NCBI GenBank assembly: GCA_947166515.1
Contig: CAMVEM010000003.1
Coordinates: 1 to 49,023, forward strand
DNA: 49,023 bases
Direction: 5' to 3'
Origin: an uncultured Clostridia bacterium
GTDB taxonomy: Bacteria > Bacillota > Clostridia > Oscillospirales > Ruminococcaceae
Position 1 is the first letter of the stretch. The number at the start of each line of letters is the position of its first letter. The notes under the pieces are model-generated. The model had not been told where the DNA came from. It was given only the letters and a program-made list of their open reading frames with translations, and did not search any database. The position numbers were made by a program, and so were the translations under genes. This document shows positions 6,967 to 15,978 of the stretch, piece after piece.

Positions 6967-9924
6967 ATGACAGAAAAATACCGTTACACTGATTCCGAGA
7001 TGTCGCTCATGGAAGGATCGCGCATACCGTTTGCCGTTTATCAGTTCATAGAGGGCAGAGTCGTCACGCTTGTCCTTTCGGCGGGATTTCTTGATCTTTT
7101 CGGATATACCGGTAAAGATCAGGCGTATAATGATATGGACAACGATATGTATAAAGACATTCATCCCGACGATGCCGCGCGTATCGCCGACGCTGCGCTG
7201 CGCTTTGCGAAAGACGGGGCGGAGAACAGCAGGTATGATGTGATCTATCGCTCGAAAAACAGCAATCATGCCGGATATAATATAATACACGCCATGGGAG
7301 AGCATATCAGGACCGGGACCGGAGAACGTCTCGCGCAGGTGTGGTACACATACGAAGGCTCGTATTCCGACAAGGAAAACGGCACCAGACTTACCGAGGA
7401 GCTCAGAGCTGCTATCCGTGAGGAAACTATCCTGAAAGAGAGCCGTTACGATCAGCTTACGGGACTTCCGAACATGACGTATTTTTTCGAGCTCGCCATA
7501 GCCAGGAGAGATGCGCTTCTGAACGAGGGAGCATCTCCAGTTCTGCTGTTTCTCGATCTGTGCAGAATGAAGGATTTCAATCACAGGCATGGTTTCGCGG
7601 AAGGCGACCGCCTGCTGCGCGCATTTGCGAGAGTGCTGGCGCGGTATTTCGGAAGCGAGTGCAGCTGCCGTATCGGCGAGGATCATTTTGCCGCCGTTTC
7701 ATCTGAGGGAAAGCTCGATGAGACTCTCTCGGCGCTGTTTGAAGAAGCCCGCTGGATAAATGGCGGACTTGCTTTGCCGGTGCACTGCGGCGTATATCCG
7801 GACAGAGCCGAGAAGGTCAATGCCGGCGCGGCATGCGACCGTGCGAAGCTTGCGTGCGATTCCATAAAAAATACATATTCCTCCGCGTACTGCTACTATG
7901 ACGTTTCCATGAAAGACATCGAGGAGAAGCGTCAGTATATAATCGCGAACATCGACAGAGCTATCAGTCAGGACTGGATAAAGGTTTATTACCAGCCGAT
8001 CGTCAGGGCCGTAAACGGCAGAGTCTGCGATGAGGAAGCTCTTGCGAGGTGGATCGACCCTGTAAAGGGGTTCATGTCTCCTGCGGATTTCATACCTGTT
8101 CTTGAAGACTGCGGGCTGATATACAAGCTTGATCTTTACGTTGTTGACCGCGTTCTCGAAAAGCTCGCTGTTTTGAAGGCCGAAGGGCTTCATCTTGTGC
8201 CGCAGTCGGTAAATCTTTCGCGCTCGGACTTTGACGCCTGCGATATGGTGGAGGAGATAAGGAAGCGCGTCGATGAATCTGGACTTCCGCGCAGTCTGGT
8301 GACTATAGAGATAACCGAAAGCACAATCGGCAGCAGTTTTGAATTCATGAAAGTTCAGATAGACAGATTCAGAGAGCTCGGATTTGCTGTGTGGATGGAC
8401 GATTTCGGCAGCGGATATTCGTCGCTTGACGTTCTCCAGAGCATAAAATTTGATCTTATCAAGTTTGATATGCGTTTTCTTCAGAGCTTCGGCGAGGGAG
8501 ACGCCAGCAGGATAATCCTTACCGAGCTGCTGAAAATGGCGACGTTCCTCGGAATAGACACGGTATGCGAGGGCGTTGAGACGGAGGAACAGGTCGTGTT
8601 CCTGCGAGAAACAGGCTGCTCAAAGCTTCAGGGATATTATTACTCGAAGCCCCTGCCGCTTTCGCAGATACTTGAAAGAAATCGCAGAGGGCTGCAGATA
8701 GGATTTGAAAATCCCGCGGAATCGCATTATTTTGAGACTATCGGAAGAGTTAATCTTCACGACCTTGCGGTCATTACACAGGGAAGCGGCGAGAAATTCC
8801 ACAATTTCTTCAATACGCTCCCCATGGCGATAGTCGAGCTGACTGTGGACAAGCTGCGCGTTGTACGTAGCAACCAGTCATACCGCGATTTTATGGGGCG
8901 CTATCTGACGTCGGACAGATCATCAAAGGGAATAGCTCACAGCGAGGCTCCGGCAATGGTGGAGATCATACGCCGGTGCAGCCGGAACGGCAGCCCTGAG
9001 TATGTTGATATCAAAATGCCGGACAACACAGACGCACATTATTTTGTGCGCGGAATTGCCGTTGATCCGCTCGACGGAACTATAGCGGCAGTCATTGTAG
9101 TGCTCACCGTAACTGACGCGGATCAGGGCACGGATTACGCAAATATAGCGCGTGCGCTTGCGGCGGATTATTTCAACCTTTATTATGTCGATCTTGAGAC
9201 TGAAGAATTCATAGAGTACAGCTCCGGGGTCGGAGAGGAAGACCTGGCGCTCGAACGTCACGGCAGCAATTTCTTCTTCGAGAGCCGCAAGGACGCGCTC
9301 GAATTTCTTTATCATGAGGACCGTGAAGCGTTTATCGAAGCGTTCAGAAAAGAAAAGATACTCAGCGCGCTTGACGAGCAGGGTGCTTTCACGTTTACAT
9401 ACAGGCTGATACGTAACGGCGAGCCTGAGTTTGTGAACATGAAGATAATGCGTATGCAGGGAAGCGGGAGATATATCATAATCGGCGTCAGCAGCATAGA
9501 TTCGCAGATGAGGCAGAAGAAGCTTCTTGAAGAGATCGAGCGCGATCGGGCCGCATATCAGCGTATATCTGCGTTAACGGGCGATTATTTATGCATGTAC
9601 ACTGTTAATCCGAATACCGGACACTATTTTGAATACAGCGCGACCGGCGAATATGAAGGTCTGGGATTTGAAAAGCAGGGAGACGATTTCTACGCCAAAG
9701 CTCTGTCCGACGGCGAACGTACGGTTGCTCCGGAGGATTATCCGAGATACCGCGAGCTCTTCACCAAGGAGAATGTGCTCCGTGATGCGGCGGAGAACGG
9801 CGCGTTTTCTATCAGCTATCGCCTTATGATAGGAGGAGAAGCGCATCCTGTGACTCTGAGAGCGGCACTTGTGAAGGAAAGCGACGGCGAAAAGCTCATA
9901 GTCGGAGTAAGAAGCGCAGGCTGA
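6967..9924 (+). CDS. PAS - degenerate GGDEF - EAL - PAS-repeat protein, probable c-di-GMP phosphodiesterase
   Basis: This 985-residue cytoplasmic protein probably hydrolyses c-di-GMP. A PAS-like domain covers residues 20-130. A GGDEF domain follows (about 157-310), but its signature is GEDHF at 237-241, so it is unlikely to make c-di-GMP and may bind GTP. The EAL domain (about 320-560) looks active: EAL at about 356, SVNLSRSDF, ITEST, DDFGSGYSS with the Asp pair at 478-479, KFDMRF, EGVET and LQGYYYSKPL are present. After it come a PAS-like segment (from about 610) and two similar modules (about 724-850 and 865-985) that each carry a Y-x-D/N...E..G-x-Y/F pattern, suggesting tandem duplication of a sensory domain. 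PAS modules after the EAL domain are an uncommon placing. Confidence 0.92.
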   Translation: MTEKYRYTDSEMSLMEGSRIPFAVYQFIEGRVVTLVLSAGFLDLFGYTGKDQAYNDMDNDMYKDIHPDDAARIADAALRFAKDGAENSRYDVIYRSKNSNHAGYNIIHAMGEHIRTGTGERLAQVWYTYEGSYSDKENGTRLTEELRAAIREETILKESRYDQLTGLPNMTYFFELAIARRDALLNEGASPVLLFLDLCRMKDFNHRHGFAEGDRLLRAFARVLARYFGSECSCRIGEDHFAAVSSEGKLDETLSALFEEARWINGGLALPVHCGVYPDRAEKVNAGAACDRAKLACDSIKNTYSSAYCYYDVSMKDIEEKRQYIIANIDRAISQDWIKVYYQPIVRAVNGRVCDEEALARWIDPVKGFMSPADFIPVLEDCGLIYKLDLYVVDRVLEKLAVLKAEGLHLVPQSVNLSRSDFDACDMVEEIRKRVDESGLPRSLVTIEITESTIGSSFEFMKVQIDRFRELGFAVWMDDFGSGYSSLDVLQSIKFDLIKFDMRFLQSFGEGDASRIILTELLKMATFLGIDTVCEGVETEEQVVFLRETGCSKLQGYYYSKPLPLSQILERNRRGLQIGFENPAESHYFETIGRVNLHDLAVITQGSGEKFHNFFNTLPMAIVELTVDKLRVVRSNQSYRDFMGRYLTSDRSSKGIAHSEAPAMVEIIRRCSRNGSPEYVDIKMPDNTDAHYFVRGIAVDPLDGTIAAVIVVLTVTDADQGTDYANIARALAADYFNLYYVDLETEEFIEYSSGVGEEDLALERHGSNFFFESRKDALEFLYHEDREAFIEAFRKEKILSALDEQGAFTFTYRLIRNGEPEFVNMKIMRMQGSGRYIIIGVSSIDSQMRQKKLLEEIERDRAAYQRISALTGDYLCMYTVNPNTGHYFEYSATGEYEGLGFEKQGDDFYAKALSDGERTVAPEDYPRYRELFTKENVLRDAAENGAFSISYRLMIGGEAHPVTLRAALVKESDGEKLIVGVRSAG

Positions 9925-9960
9925 CGCGCAGGCCGGAACGAATTCAATTCAAGAGAAATA

Positions 9961-9989
9961 TTGACAATTTATAAAAAATCTGATATAAT
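9961..9989 (+). promoter_or_regulatory. Consensus sigma-A promoter of the phosphorelay operon
   Basis: TTGACA (9961-9966) and TATAAT (9984-9989) are 17 bp apart, a perfect consensus, about 100 bp before the hybrid kinase start. Confidence 0.88.
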
Positions 9990-10087
9990 TATAGCGGGTA
10001 TGTCTGAGCATATCCGCTTCCCTGTTTCAGAGAAGATCACAAATGACACGAATTCCGGCATCCGGACCGCAACTGGAGACGCTTTGT

Positions 10088-12931
10088 ATGAGATCAATCC
10101 GATCAAAGATAATTCTTGTTATTTCCGCGCTGATGATAGCGGTCGTCGTGACATTCGTGTTTACTTCGACTACCAGAACAAACGCCATACTTACCGACGA
10201 CTCGGACAGGATACTGCTTTCGTCCGCAGAGTATCACGCTAATATAATTGACGATAACTTCCGTTCTACCGAACAGTCGGTCGGAACGATATTCAATTAC
10301 GCAATAAAGCGTGCGGAGACATATTCGCACTTTCTCGAAGATGAGACCGAACGCGATAATTATACATACGACGTATCTGAGCTCGGTAAGAGCATTGCCG
10401 AGAATACCCGCGGCGGCATGTCGGTATATCTGAGATATAATCCCGACGATTTCGGGTCGAGCACCGGCTTCTGGTACACCATAAACCTGACCGACAAATC
10501 GTGGCAGCCGTCAGAGCCTACAGATATGAGTCTTTATGACAAGGACGACCTTGAGCATGTCGGCTGGTATTACATTCCGATAGGCGCGGGAACGGCCATG
10601 TGGATGGATCCTTATTATAACGCTAATCTCGGCGTTAATATGATATCCTACATAATCCCTTATTTCTACGGCGATTATATCGTTGGCATAATCGGAATGG
10701 ACATAAGTCTCGATCTGCTGAAGGAATCTGCATCCGAGGTATCCGTATATAAGACGGGCCGTGCGTTCATGATGGAGAAGAACGGCAATATCATATACCA
10801 TGAAGATTATCCCGAAGGGATAACGTTCAGCGAGCTTAACGATTCGGATAAGGAGTTCTTCGGAAATATACTCAGAGCGGATATGGATACTGCGATTATC
10901 CGTACCGGAAGACACGGCGAAGAAGAGAAGATAATACTTAAAAAGCTTAAAAACGGCATGATACTCGGAATATACGCGCCGACCTCAGAGATAAGCGCGC
11001 CTCAGAGAAGCCTGTTTTTACAGCAGATAGTTATTTCGGCCGTAATACTTATACTTGCTATACTTGTCGGACTTCTGTTCGTGCGGTCGGTGACCGAGCC
11101 GCTCAAGAAGATGACCGCCGTTGCAAAGCAGTATGAAAACGGCAATTTCGGCGAAGAGATAAGCGTAAAGGGCGACGATGAGGTAAGTGTGCTGTCGCGC
11201 TCTCTCCAGACAATGGCGACATCGCTCAAACAGCAGATAGAGATAGCGGACAGTGCCAACAGGGCAAAGAGCGAGTTCCTCGCAAGTATGTCCCACGAAA
11301 TAAGAACTCCTATCAACGCGGTGCTCGGCATGAACGAGATGATACTGCGCAACGCGAAGGAAAGCGATATACATGAATATTCGCTCAATATACAGGACGC
11401 GGGACGCACGCTTCTCTCGCTTATAAATACTATACTTGACTTTTCGAAGATCGAGGACGGAAAAATGGAGATAATCCCCGTCACCTACGATCTTGCAGCA
11501 ATGATAAACAACCTTGTCAATTCCATTTCAGAACGTGCAAAGGCGAAGGAACTGACTTTCAGAGTCGATGTCGATGAATCGCTTCCGACTGAGCTTATGG
11601 GAGATGACATGCGCATCTCGCAGGTAATAATGAACCTGCTGACGAATGCTGTGAAATATACCAAAGAGGGCGAAGTAACGCTGTCGATAAAGGACGGCGG
11701 CCGTGTGAACGGCGTGATACTGCTCGATGTGTCAGTTTCGGATACGGGCATCGGAATAAAGGAAGAAGATCTTGAAAAGCTGGGCATGGCGTTTGAGCGT
11801 CTCGATGTGCTCAGAAACAGGAATATTGAGGGAACCGGTCTCGGTATGTCGATCGTAACGAGCCTTCTCACCAAAATGGACAGCCAGATCGATGTAAAGA
11901 GCGTTTACGGCAAAGGAAGCACTTTCTCGTTCAGACTTTATCAGCAGATAGTCAATGATAAGCCTATCGGAAACTATGAAGAATATATAAAATCCTCAAA
12001 ACGGCTCGGCGCTGTAGATGTGCTTCCCGAAATAAAGAACGCTATGGTTCTTGTCGTTGATGATTACGCGATGAATCTCAAGGTGGCGGAAAACCTGCTG
12101 AAGCTTTTCGGCATAACGCCGGTATGTGTGCAGTCGGGAAGAGAAGCCATAAAGGTTATGGACAACAAAAGCTTCCATATCGTTTTCCTCGATCATATGA
12201 TGCCGGGAATGGACGGTATCGAAACGCTTAATGAGATGAAAGCGCGCGGACTGATAAAACGTTCGACGAAAATGATCGCGCTTACAGCGAACGCTGTTGT
12301 CGGCGCGAAAGAAAATTATCTTGCCGCGGGATTTGACGATTATCTATCAAAGCCTATCGAAATGAGCGATCTTAAAGCTATACTGATGAAATATCTGCCG
12401 AAAGGCAACATCACGTTCAGGGAGAAAAGCGCTCCGGAATCTGACGAGGCCGCAGAAGAAGGCTTCAGAATAGTATGCACCGCCGGCGACGGTTCCGAGA
12501 TAATGGAATTTGCTCCTCGCAAAAAGGAATCAGCCGAGATAAAGAAAAACATCTCGCGCCCGCTTGAAGAAGCGCTGCGTGACGACGCAGGCATAGATAT
12601 GAAAGCGGGAGTAAATTTCTGCGGAGATATGCCGGAACTTTATAAGGATATACTTGCCGATTACTCGAAAGCGGCCGACCTCAAGGCGGAAGAGCTCGAC
12701 GGATATTATATCGGGAAGAAATGGAACGAATACCGCGTGCTTGTACATTCGATGAAGAGCGGATCAAAGACTATCGGCGCCGATAACCTCTCCGACAAGG
12801 CCAAAGAGCTTGAAGATGCCGCAAAAGAATCGGACGAGAAATTCATAACGGAGCATCATGCCGAATTTATAGAATTTTACAGGAAAACGGCAGCTTCTGT
12901 CGGCAGGATACTCAAGGAGAAGAAAAGATAG
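10088..12931 (+). CDS. Hybrid sensor histidine kinase: Cache - HAMP - HisKA - HATPase - REC - HPt
   Basis: A 947-residue membrane kinase. A first membrane segment (about 7-29) is followed by an extracellular Cache-type ligand domain (about 40-300; note MWMDPYYNA and IVGIIGMDISLD), a second membrane segment (about 317-340) and a HAMP linker. The HisKA domain has the phospho-His at 403 in SHEIRTP. The ATPase domain shows MNLLTNAVKYT, DTGIG and GTGLGMS. A receiver domain has Asp702 in LDHMMPGMDG, and a C-terminal HPt domain has His887 in VHSMKSGS. Phosphate can thus travel His-Asp-His within one chain. The start at 10088 is preferred over an upstream in-frame ATG at 10043 because GGAG lies 9 nt before it and it opens directly on the membrane segment. 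The next gene starts one base after this stop. Confidence 0.93.
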   Translation: MRSIRSKIILVISALMIAVVVTFVFTSTTRTNAILTDDSDRILLSSAEYHANIIDDNFRSTEQSVGTIFNYAIKRAETYSHFLEDETERDNYTYDVSELGKSIAENTRGGMSVYLRYNPDDFGSSTGFWYTINLTDKSWQPSEPTDMSLYDKDDLEHVGWYYIPIGAGTAMWMDPYYNANLGVNMISYIIPYFYGDYIVGIIGMDISLDLLKESASEVSVYKTGRAFMMEKNGNIIYHEDYPEGITFSELNDSDKEFFGNILRADMDTAIIRTGRHGEEEKIILKKLKNGMILGIYAPTSEISAPQRSLFLQQIVISAVILILAILVGLLFVRSVTEPLKKMTAVAKQYENGNFGEEISVKGDDEVSVLSRSLQTMATSLKQQIEIADSANRAKSEFLASMSHEIRTPINAVLGMNEMILRNAKESDIHEYSLNIQDAGRTLLSLINTILDFSKIEDGKMEIIPVTYDLAAMINNLVNSISERAKAKELTFRVDVDESLPTELMGDDMRISQVIMNLLTNAVKYTKEGEVTLSIKDGGRVNGVILLDVSVSDTGIGIKEEDLEKLGMAFERLDVLRNRNIEGTGLGMSIVTSLLTKMDSQIDVKSVYGKGSTFSFRLYQQIVNDKPIGNYEEYIKSSKRLGAVDVLPEIKNAMVLVVDDYAMNLKVAENLLKLFGITPVCVQSGREAIKVMDNKSFHIVFLDHMMPGMDGIETLNEMKARGLIKRSTKMIALTANAVVGAKENYLAAGFDDYLSKPIEMSDLKAILMKYLPKGNITFREKSAPESDEAAEEGFRIVCTAGDGSEIMEFAPRKKESAEIKKNISRPLEEALRDDAGIDMKAGVNFCGDMPELYKDILADYSKAADLKAEELDGYYIGKKWNEYRVLVHSMKSGSKTIGADNLSDKAKELEDAAKESDEKFITEHHAEFIEFYRKTAASVGRILKEKKR

Positions 12932-12932
12932 T

Positions 12933-14897
12933 ATGGCTCAGGAATACTGGATAACGGTAGTCGATGATGATATTTCAAATCTGAAGATAGCCGGCTCCAT
13001 ACTCAGCGGGCATGGAATGCGTGTCACCGCTATGAGCACGGGGGCAGCGCTGCTTGAATATCTTGACGACGGAAATGAGCCCGACCTTATATTGCTCGAC
13101 GTACAGATGCCCGTAATGGACGGGCTGGAGACGCTTGAGAAGCTCAGGGCGCAGGAGAGGGAAAGAAATATCCGCAAGGGCGCCGAGCCGGCAGGAAAGT
13201 ATGACGGTATGCCGGTCGTTCTGCTTACCGCGGACGACAACGCAGAGACTGCCGACAGAGGACTTGCTCTCGGCACGCTCGATATTATAAAGAAACCTTT
13301 CGATCCCGTATCATTCGTTCAGAGGATAGAGAGCATCGTTACGGGCTGCAGACACATGAGAGAGCTTTCGGACAGCATCACTAAGGATAAGCTTACCGGA
13401 CTTATGAGCAAGGCGGGCGCCGACAGGCTGATGCGGTATGAACTCGGCAGATGCGGCGGCACGCTGATGCTGCTCGATATTGACGGTTTCAGAATGATAA
13501 ACGAACACTTCGGTCACGACGCAGGCGACAGATTTCTCACCGCATGTGCTGTGATACTGAAGCAGAATATACGCGCAGACGATATGGCAGCACGAACTGA
13601 CGGCGACACTTTCGTTGTATTTCTGAAAGATGTGTTGTCCGAAGATAAAGTGACCGGGTTAGTGCGCGTGCTGAACAGCAAGCTGTGTGCGGAAGCGTAC
13701 AGAATGTTCGGCAATAAAAAAGATATCACGGTCGGTGTATCGTGCGGAGCGGTCATCGCTGAAAAAGGGCACAGCTTTGAAGAACTTCTGCGCACGGCGG
13801 AAAGAATGCTGATCTCGGCAAAGCGGGACGGCAAACACGGCTGCGCAGTCTTTTCAAGAGGTGAAAAAGCAGGAAACGCCAGACGCCACACCGATGAGCT
13901 TGCGAGGATATGCGAGTCGTTTGATGAGCATAATACAGAGCACAAGGCGCTGTGCACCGGGAGTGAATCCTTCGGCATGATCTACCGCTACATTATGCGC
14001 CATATACAGCGCTATAACGGTATAGTACAGAAAGTGCTGGTAACAGCGGAAAACATTGAAAACATTCCGGCGTCGGAACTTTCGGCGAAAATGGAGCAGC
14101 TCAGCGGTATAGCCGCGGGAATGCTCAGAAACAGCGATATTATTTACCGGTGTTCACCGGATCAGCTTTTGCTGTTGCTTCCGATGCTGTCGGACGCCGA
14201 TCTTCCGGGAGTTATGGAGAGAATATCAACAGGGTGGAATAACGCAGAGGATCCGGGCCGCCGCACAGAGATAACGTATGTTTCAGAATGCGTCGGTAAC
14301 GTACTGCCGCAGTATCCGGATATAGAAGGCCTTGACTGGCGCTACGCGAAGCTTAATCTGCCGACCGAGCGGCTTCTCATGGACACGCTTAAAGATCTTT
14401 ATTCCTCGATACCCAAACGTATCGCGAGACTCGAAGGCTTTTATGCGGATATCGACAGTGCGGAGTCCATAAAAAGCTATAAGACGGAAGTGCACGCGAT
14501 GAAGAGTGCCGCGGCGCTTATCGGACTTATGCAGATATCGGGACTTGCGAAAATGCTTGAATCATACGCGGCCGCAGGTGACGCGCAGAGCGTAAGAACG
14601 CTTCATGAACCGTTCCTGAAAGAATTCAGGAAAGCGTATGACGCGATAGGAAAAACGTTCGGCTTTGAAGCCGAGGAAATGAAAAAACAGGACGGAAAGG
14701 CCATGCTGCCTCCGCTGCTCGGAGTTCTCGAAAGCAGTCTTAAGGAAATGGACATGGAAACTGCCGACCGTGTTATAACAAAAATAAGATCGTATTCGTA
14801 CGATGAACGGACAACAGAGCTTATAGACAAGCTGGCGCGCGCGTCTGTCGAGCTCGATGACAGTGCCTACGACATAATAAAGGAGTTAACGTCATGA
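12933..14897 (+). CDS. Response regulator: REC - two degenerate GGDEF - HPt
   Basis: A 654-residue soluble protein. The receiver domain (1-125) has phospho-acceptor Asp56 in LLDVQMPVMDG. A GGDEF domain (about 150-290) keeps the fold motifs DKLTGLMSK and LLDIDGFRMINEHFGHDAGD, but the signature is DGDTF at 223-227, so cyclase activity is unlikely. A second region (about 325-460) looks like another decayed GGDEF: LRNSDIIYRCSPDQLLLLLP mimics the family pattern. An HPt domain follows with His521 in VHAMKSAAAL, and two further helices end the protein. Having both a receiver and an HPt, it can take phosphate and pass it on, so it is probably an intermediate of the relay begun by the hybrid kinase. 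It overlaps the next gene by ATGA. Confidence 0.88.
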   Translation: MAQEYWITVVDDDISNLKIAGSILSGHGMRVTAMSTGAALLEYLDDGNEPDLILLDVQMPVMDGLETLEKLRAQERERNIRKGAEPAGKYDGMPVVLLTADDNAETADRGLALGTLDIIKKPFDPVSFVQRIESIVTGCRHMRELSDSITKDKLTGLMSKAGADRLMRYELGRCGGTLMLLDIDGFRMINEHFGHDAGDRFLTACAVILKQNIRADDMAARTDGDTFVVFLKDVLSEDKVTGLVRVLNSKLCAEAYRMFGNKKDITVGVSCGAVIAEKGHSFEELLRTAERMLISAKRDGKHGCAVFSRGEKAGNARRHTDELARICESFDEHNTEHKALCTGSESFGMIYRYIMRHIQRYNGIVQKVLVTAENIENIPASELSAKMEQLSGIAAGMLRNSDIIYRCSPDQLLLLLPMLSDADLPGVMERISTGWNNAEDPGRRTEITYVSECVGNVLPQYPDIEGLDWRYAKLNLPTERLLMDTLKDLYSSIPKRIARLEGFYADIDSAESIKSYKTEVHAMKSAAALIGLMQISGLAKMLESYAAAGDAQSVRTLHEPFLKEFRKAYDAIGKTFGFEAEEMKKQDGKAMLPPLLGVLESSLKEMDMETADRVITKIRSYSYDERTTELIDKLARASVELDDSAYDIIKELTS

Positions 14898-15640
14898 AAA
14901 AACTGATGCTGATCGGAAATCCCACGGACAATCTGAAAAAACTCGGCGAAAGCCTGTCTGCCGGTTATAATGTACAGACTGTCGGCTTTGTACCGGATGT
15001 TGTGTATGATATACTTGCGGTGTTCTCACCGGACGTGATAGTGATATCTCTTGAAGGAGCGCATGAGTCAGTCAAGGCGGTGCTGAGATATATCAACACC
15101 CGATATCAGAGCAAGCCGGTCATAACGCTCGGAACAGAAGCCGAGAAGAACGCTTTTGCGCAGTACTATAAAGAGAGCCAGTTCGAGAACATCGACCGTT
15201 CAGCCGGATCGGATGAGATCTGTGCCGCTGTTGAGCGCAGACTTGCCGAGAATTTCGGAGCAAAGTCCACAAACAAAAAATACATCATGGTCGTTGATGA
15301 CGATATGTCGTTCTTGAAGTCTGTAAAAGCTATGCTTGAAGACGATTATGAGGTCGCTGTCGCACCGTCCGGAATGGCAGCTCTGAGAATGATGAACACA
15401 AGACTTCCGGACCTTGTGCTGCTCGATTATGATATGCCGCACTGTGACGGCCGTCAGACGCTCGAAATGATCCGCACCGTGACCGTTACTAAAGATATGC
15501 CTGTTATGTTCCTTACATGCATCACAGACCGTGATCATATAGACGCAATACTTGGGCTCAACCCTCAGGGATATATCGTTAAGCCTGTTGATCCGGCGAC
15601 CCTTAAGGAAGCTGTTGAAAAGGTACTGTTCTATCTTTGA
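14894..15640 (+). CDS. Tandem receiver protein: pseudo-REC - REC, no output domain
   Basis: This 248-residue protein has two receiver-like domains. The first (about 1-120) has the fold but lacks the acceptor: the strand that should end in Asp reads VIVISLEG. The second (about 130-248) is canonical, with VVDDD at its start, Asp178 in LLDYDMPHCDG, the Thr/Ser in FLTC and Lys in VKPVDP. There is no DNA-binding or enzymatic output, so it must act by protein contact, as a phosphate sink or as an adaptor. The start overlaps the previous stop by four bases, making it the last gene of the phosphorelay operon. Confidence 0.88.
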   Translation: MKKLMLIGNPTDNLKKLGESLSAGYNVQTVGFVPDVVYDILAVFSPDVIVISLEGAHESVKAVLRYINTRYQSKPVITLGTEAEKNAFAQYYKESQFENIDRSAGSDEICAAVERRLAENFGAKSTNKKYIMVVDDDMSFLKSVKAMLEDDYEVAVAPSGMAALRMMNTRLPDLVLLDYDMPHCDGRQTLEMIRTVTVTKDMPVMFLTCITDRDHIDAILGLNPQGYIVKPVDPATLKEAVEKVLFYL

Positions 15641-15660
15641 TATTGTATAAACATCGCAGA

Positions 15661-15690
15661 TATCCCCGCGACCAGTATATCGCGGGGATA
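15661..15690 (+). terminator. Perfect 11-bp hairpin after the phosphorelay operon
   Basis: TATCCCCGCGA (15661-15671) pairs fully with TCGCGGGGATA (15680-15690). The T run after it is poor, so it may protect the RNA end rather than stop transcription alone. Confidence 0.55.
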
Positions 15691-15736
15691 AGGATTTATT
15701 GGCGGATAACGTTCTGTAGTTTAATAATGTGGCTGT

Positions 15737-15902
15737 GTTACAACAAACGTTTTTTGTGGGGCTTTGCCCCACACCCCTTTGAACGATATTTAGATAGAGG
15801 CTTCGCCTCTATAACTCTGACCAGGGCGACGTCGCCCTGGATCTCCGGCCGCGTCGCGCGGCGGCGACTGCGCTTCGCGTAAATATCAACAAAAGTTGTG
15901 AC
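15737..15902. repeat. Fold-back element with nested GC-rich hairpins
   Basis: Nested inverted repeats bound the element: GTTACAAC (15737-15744) with GTTGTGAC (15895-15902), 7 of 8 matching, and GATATTTA (15785-15792) with TAAATATC (15880-15887), perfect. Inside are GTGGGGC/GCCCCAC (15756-15772), AGAGGC/GCCTCT (15796-15810), a 20-bp palindrome at 15821-15840 and GCCGCG/CGCGGC (15848-15862). This fills most of the gap between the phosphorelay operon and the DMT gene. It resembles the elements at 24758 and 39366 in design, not in arm sequence. Confidence 0.6.
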
Positions 15903-15978
15903 AAGACCAATAGATTGAGTCATAATTCGTGATCGGCTGATATCGGTAAAAACGTTTTTTAAAGGTTTGTAGATATAG

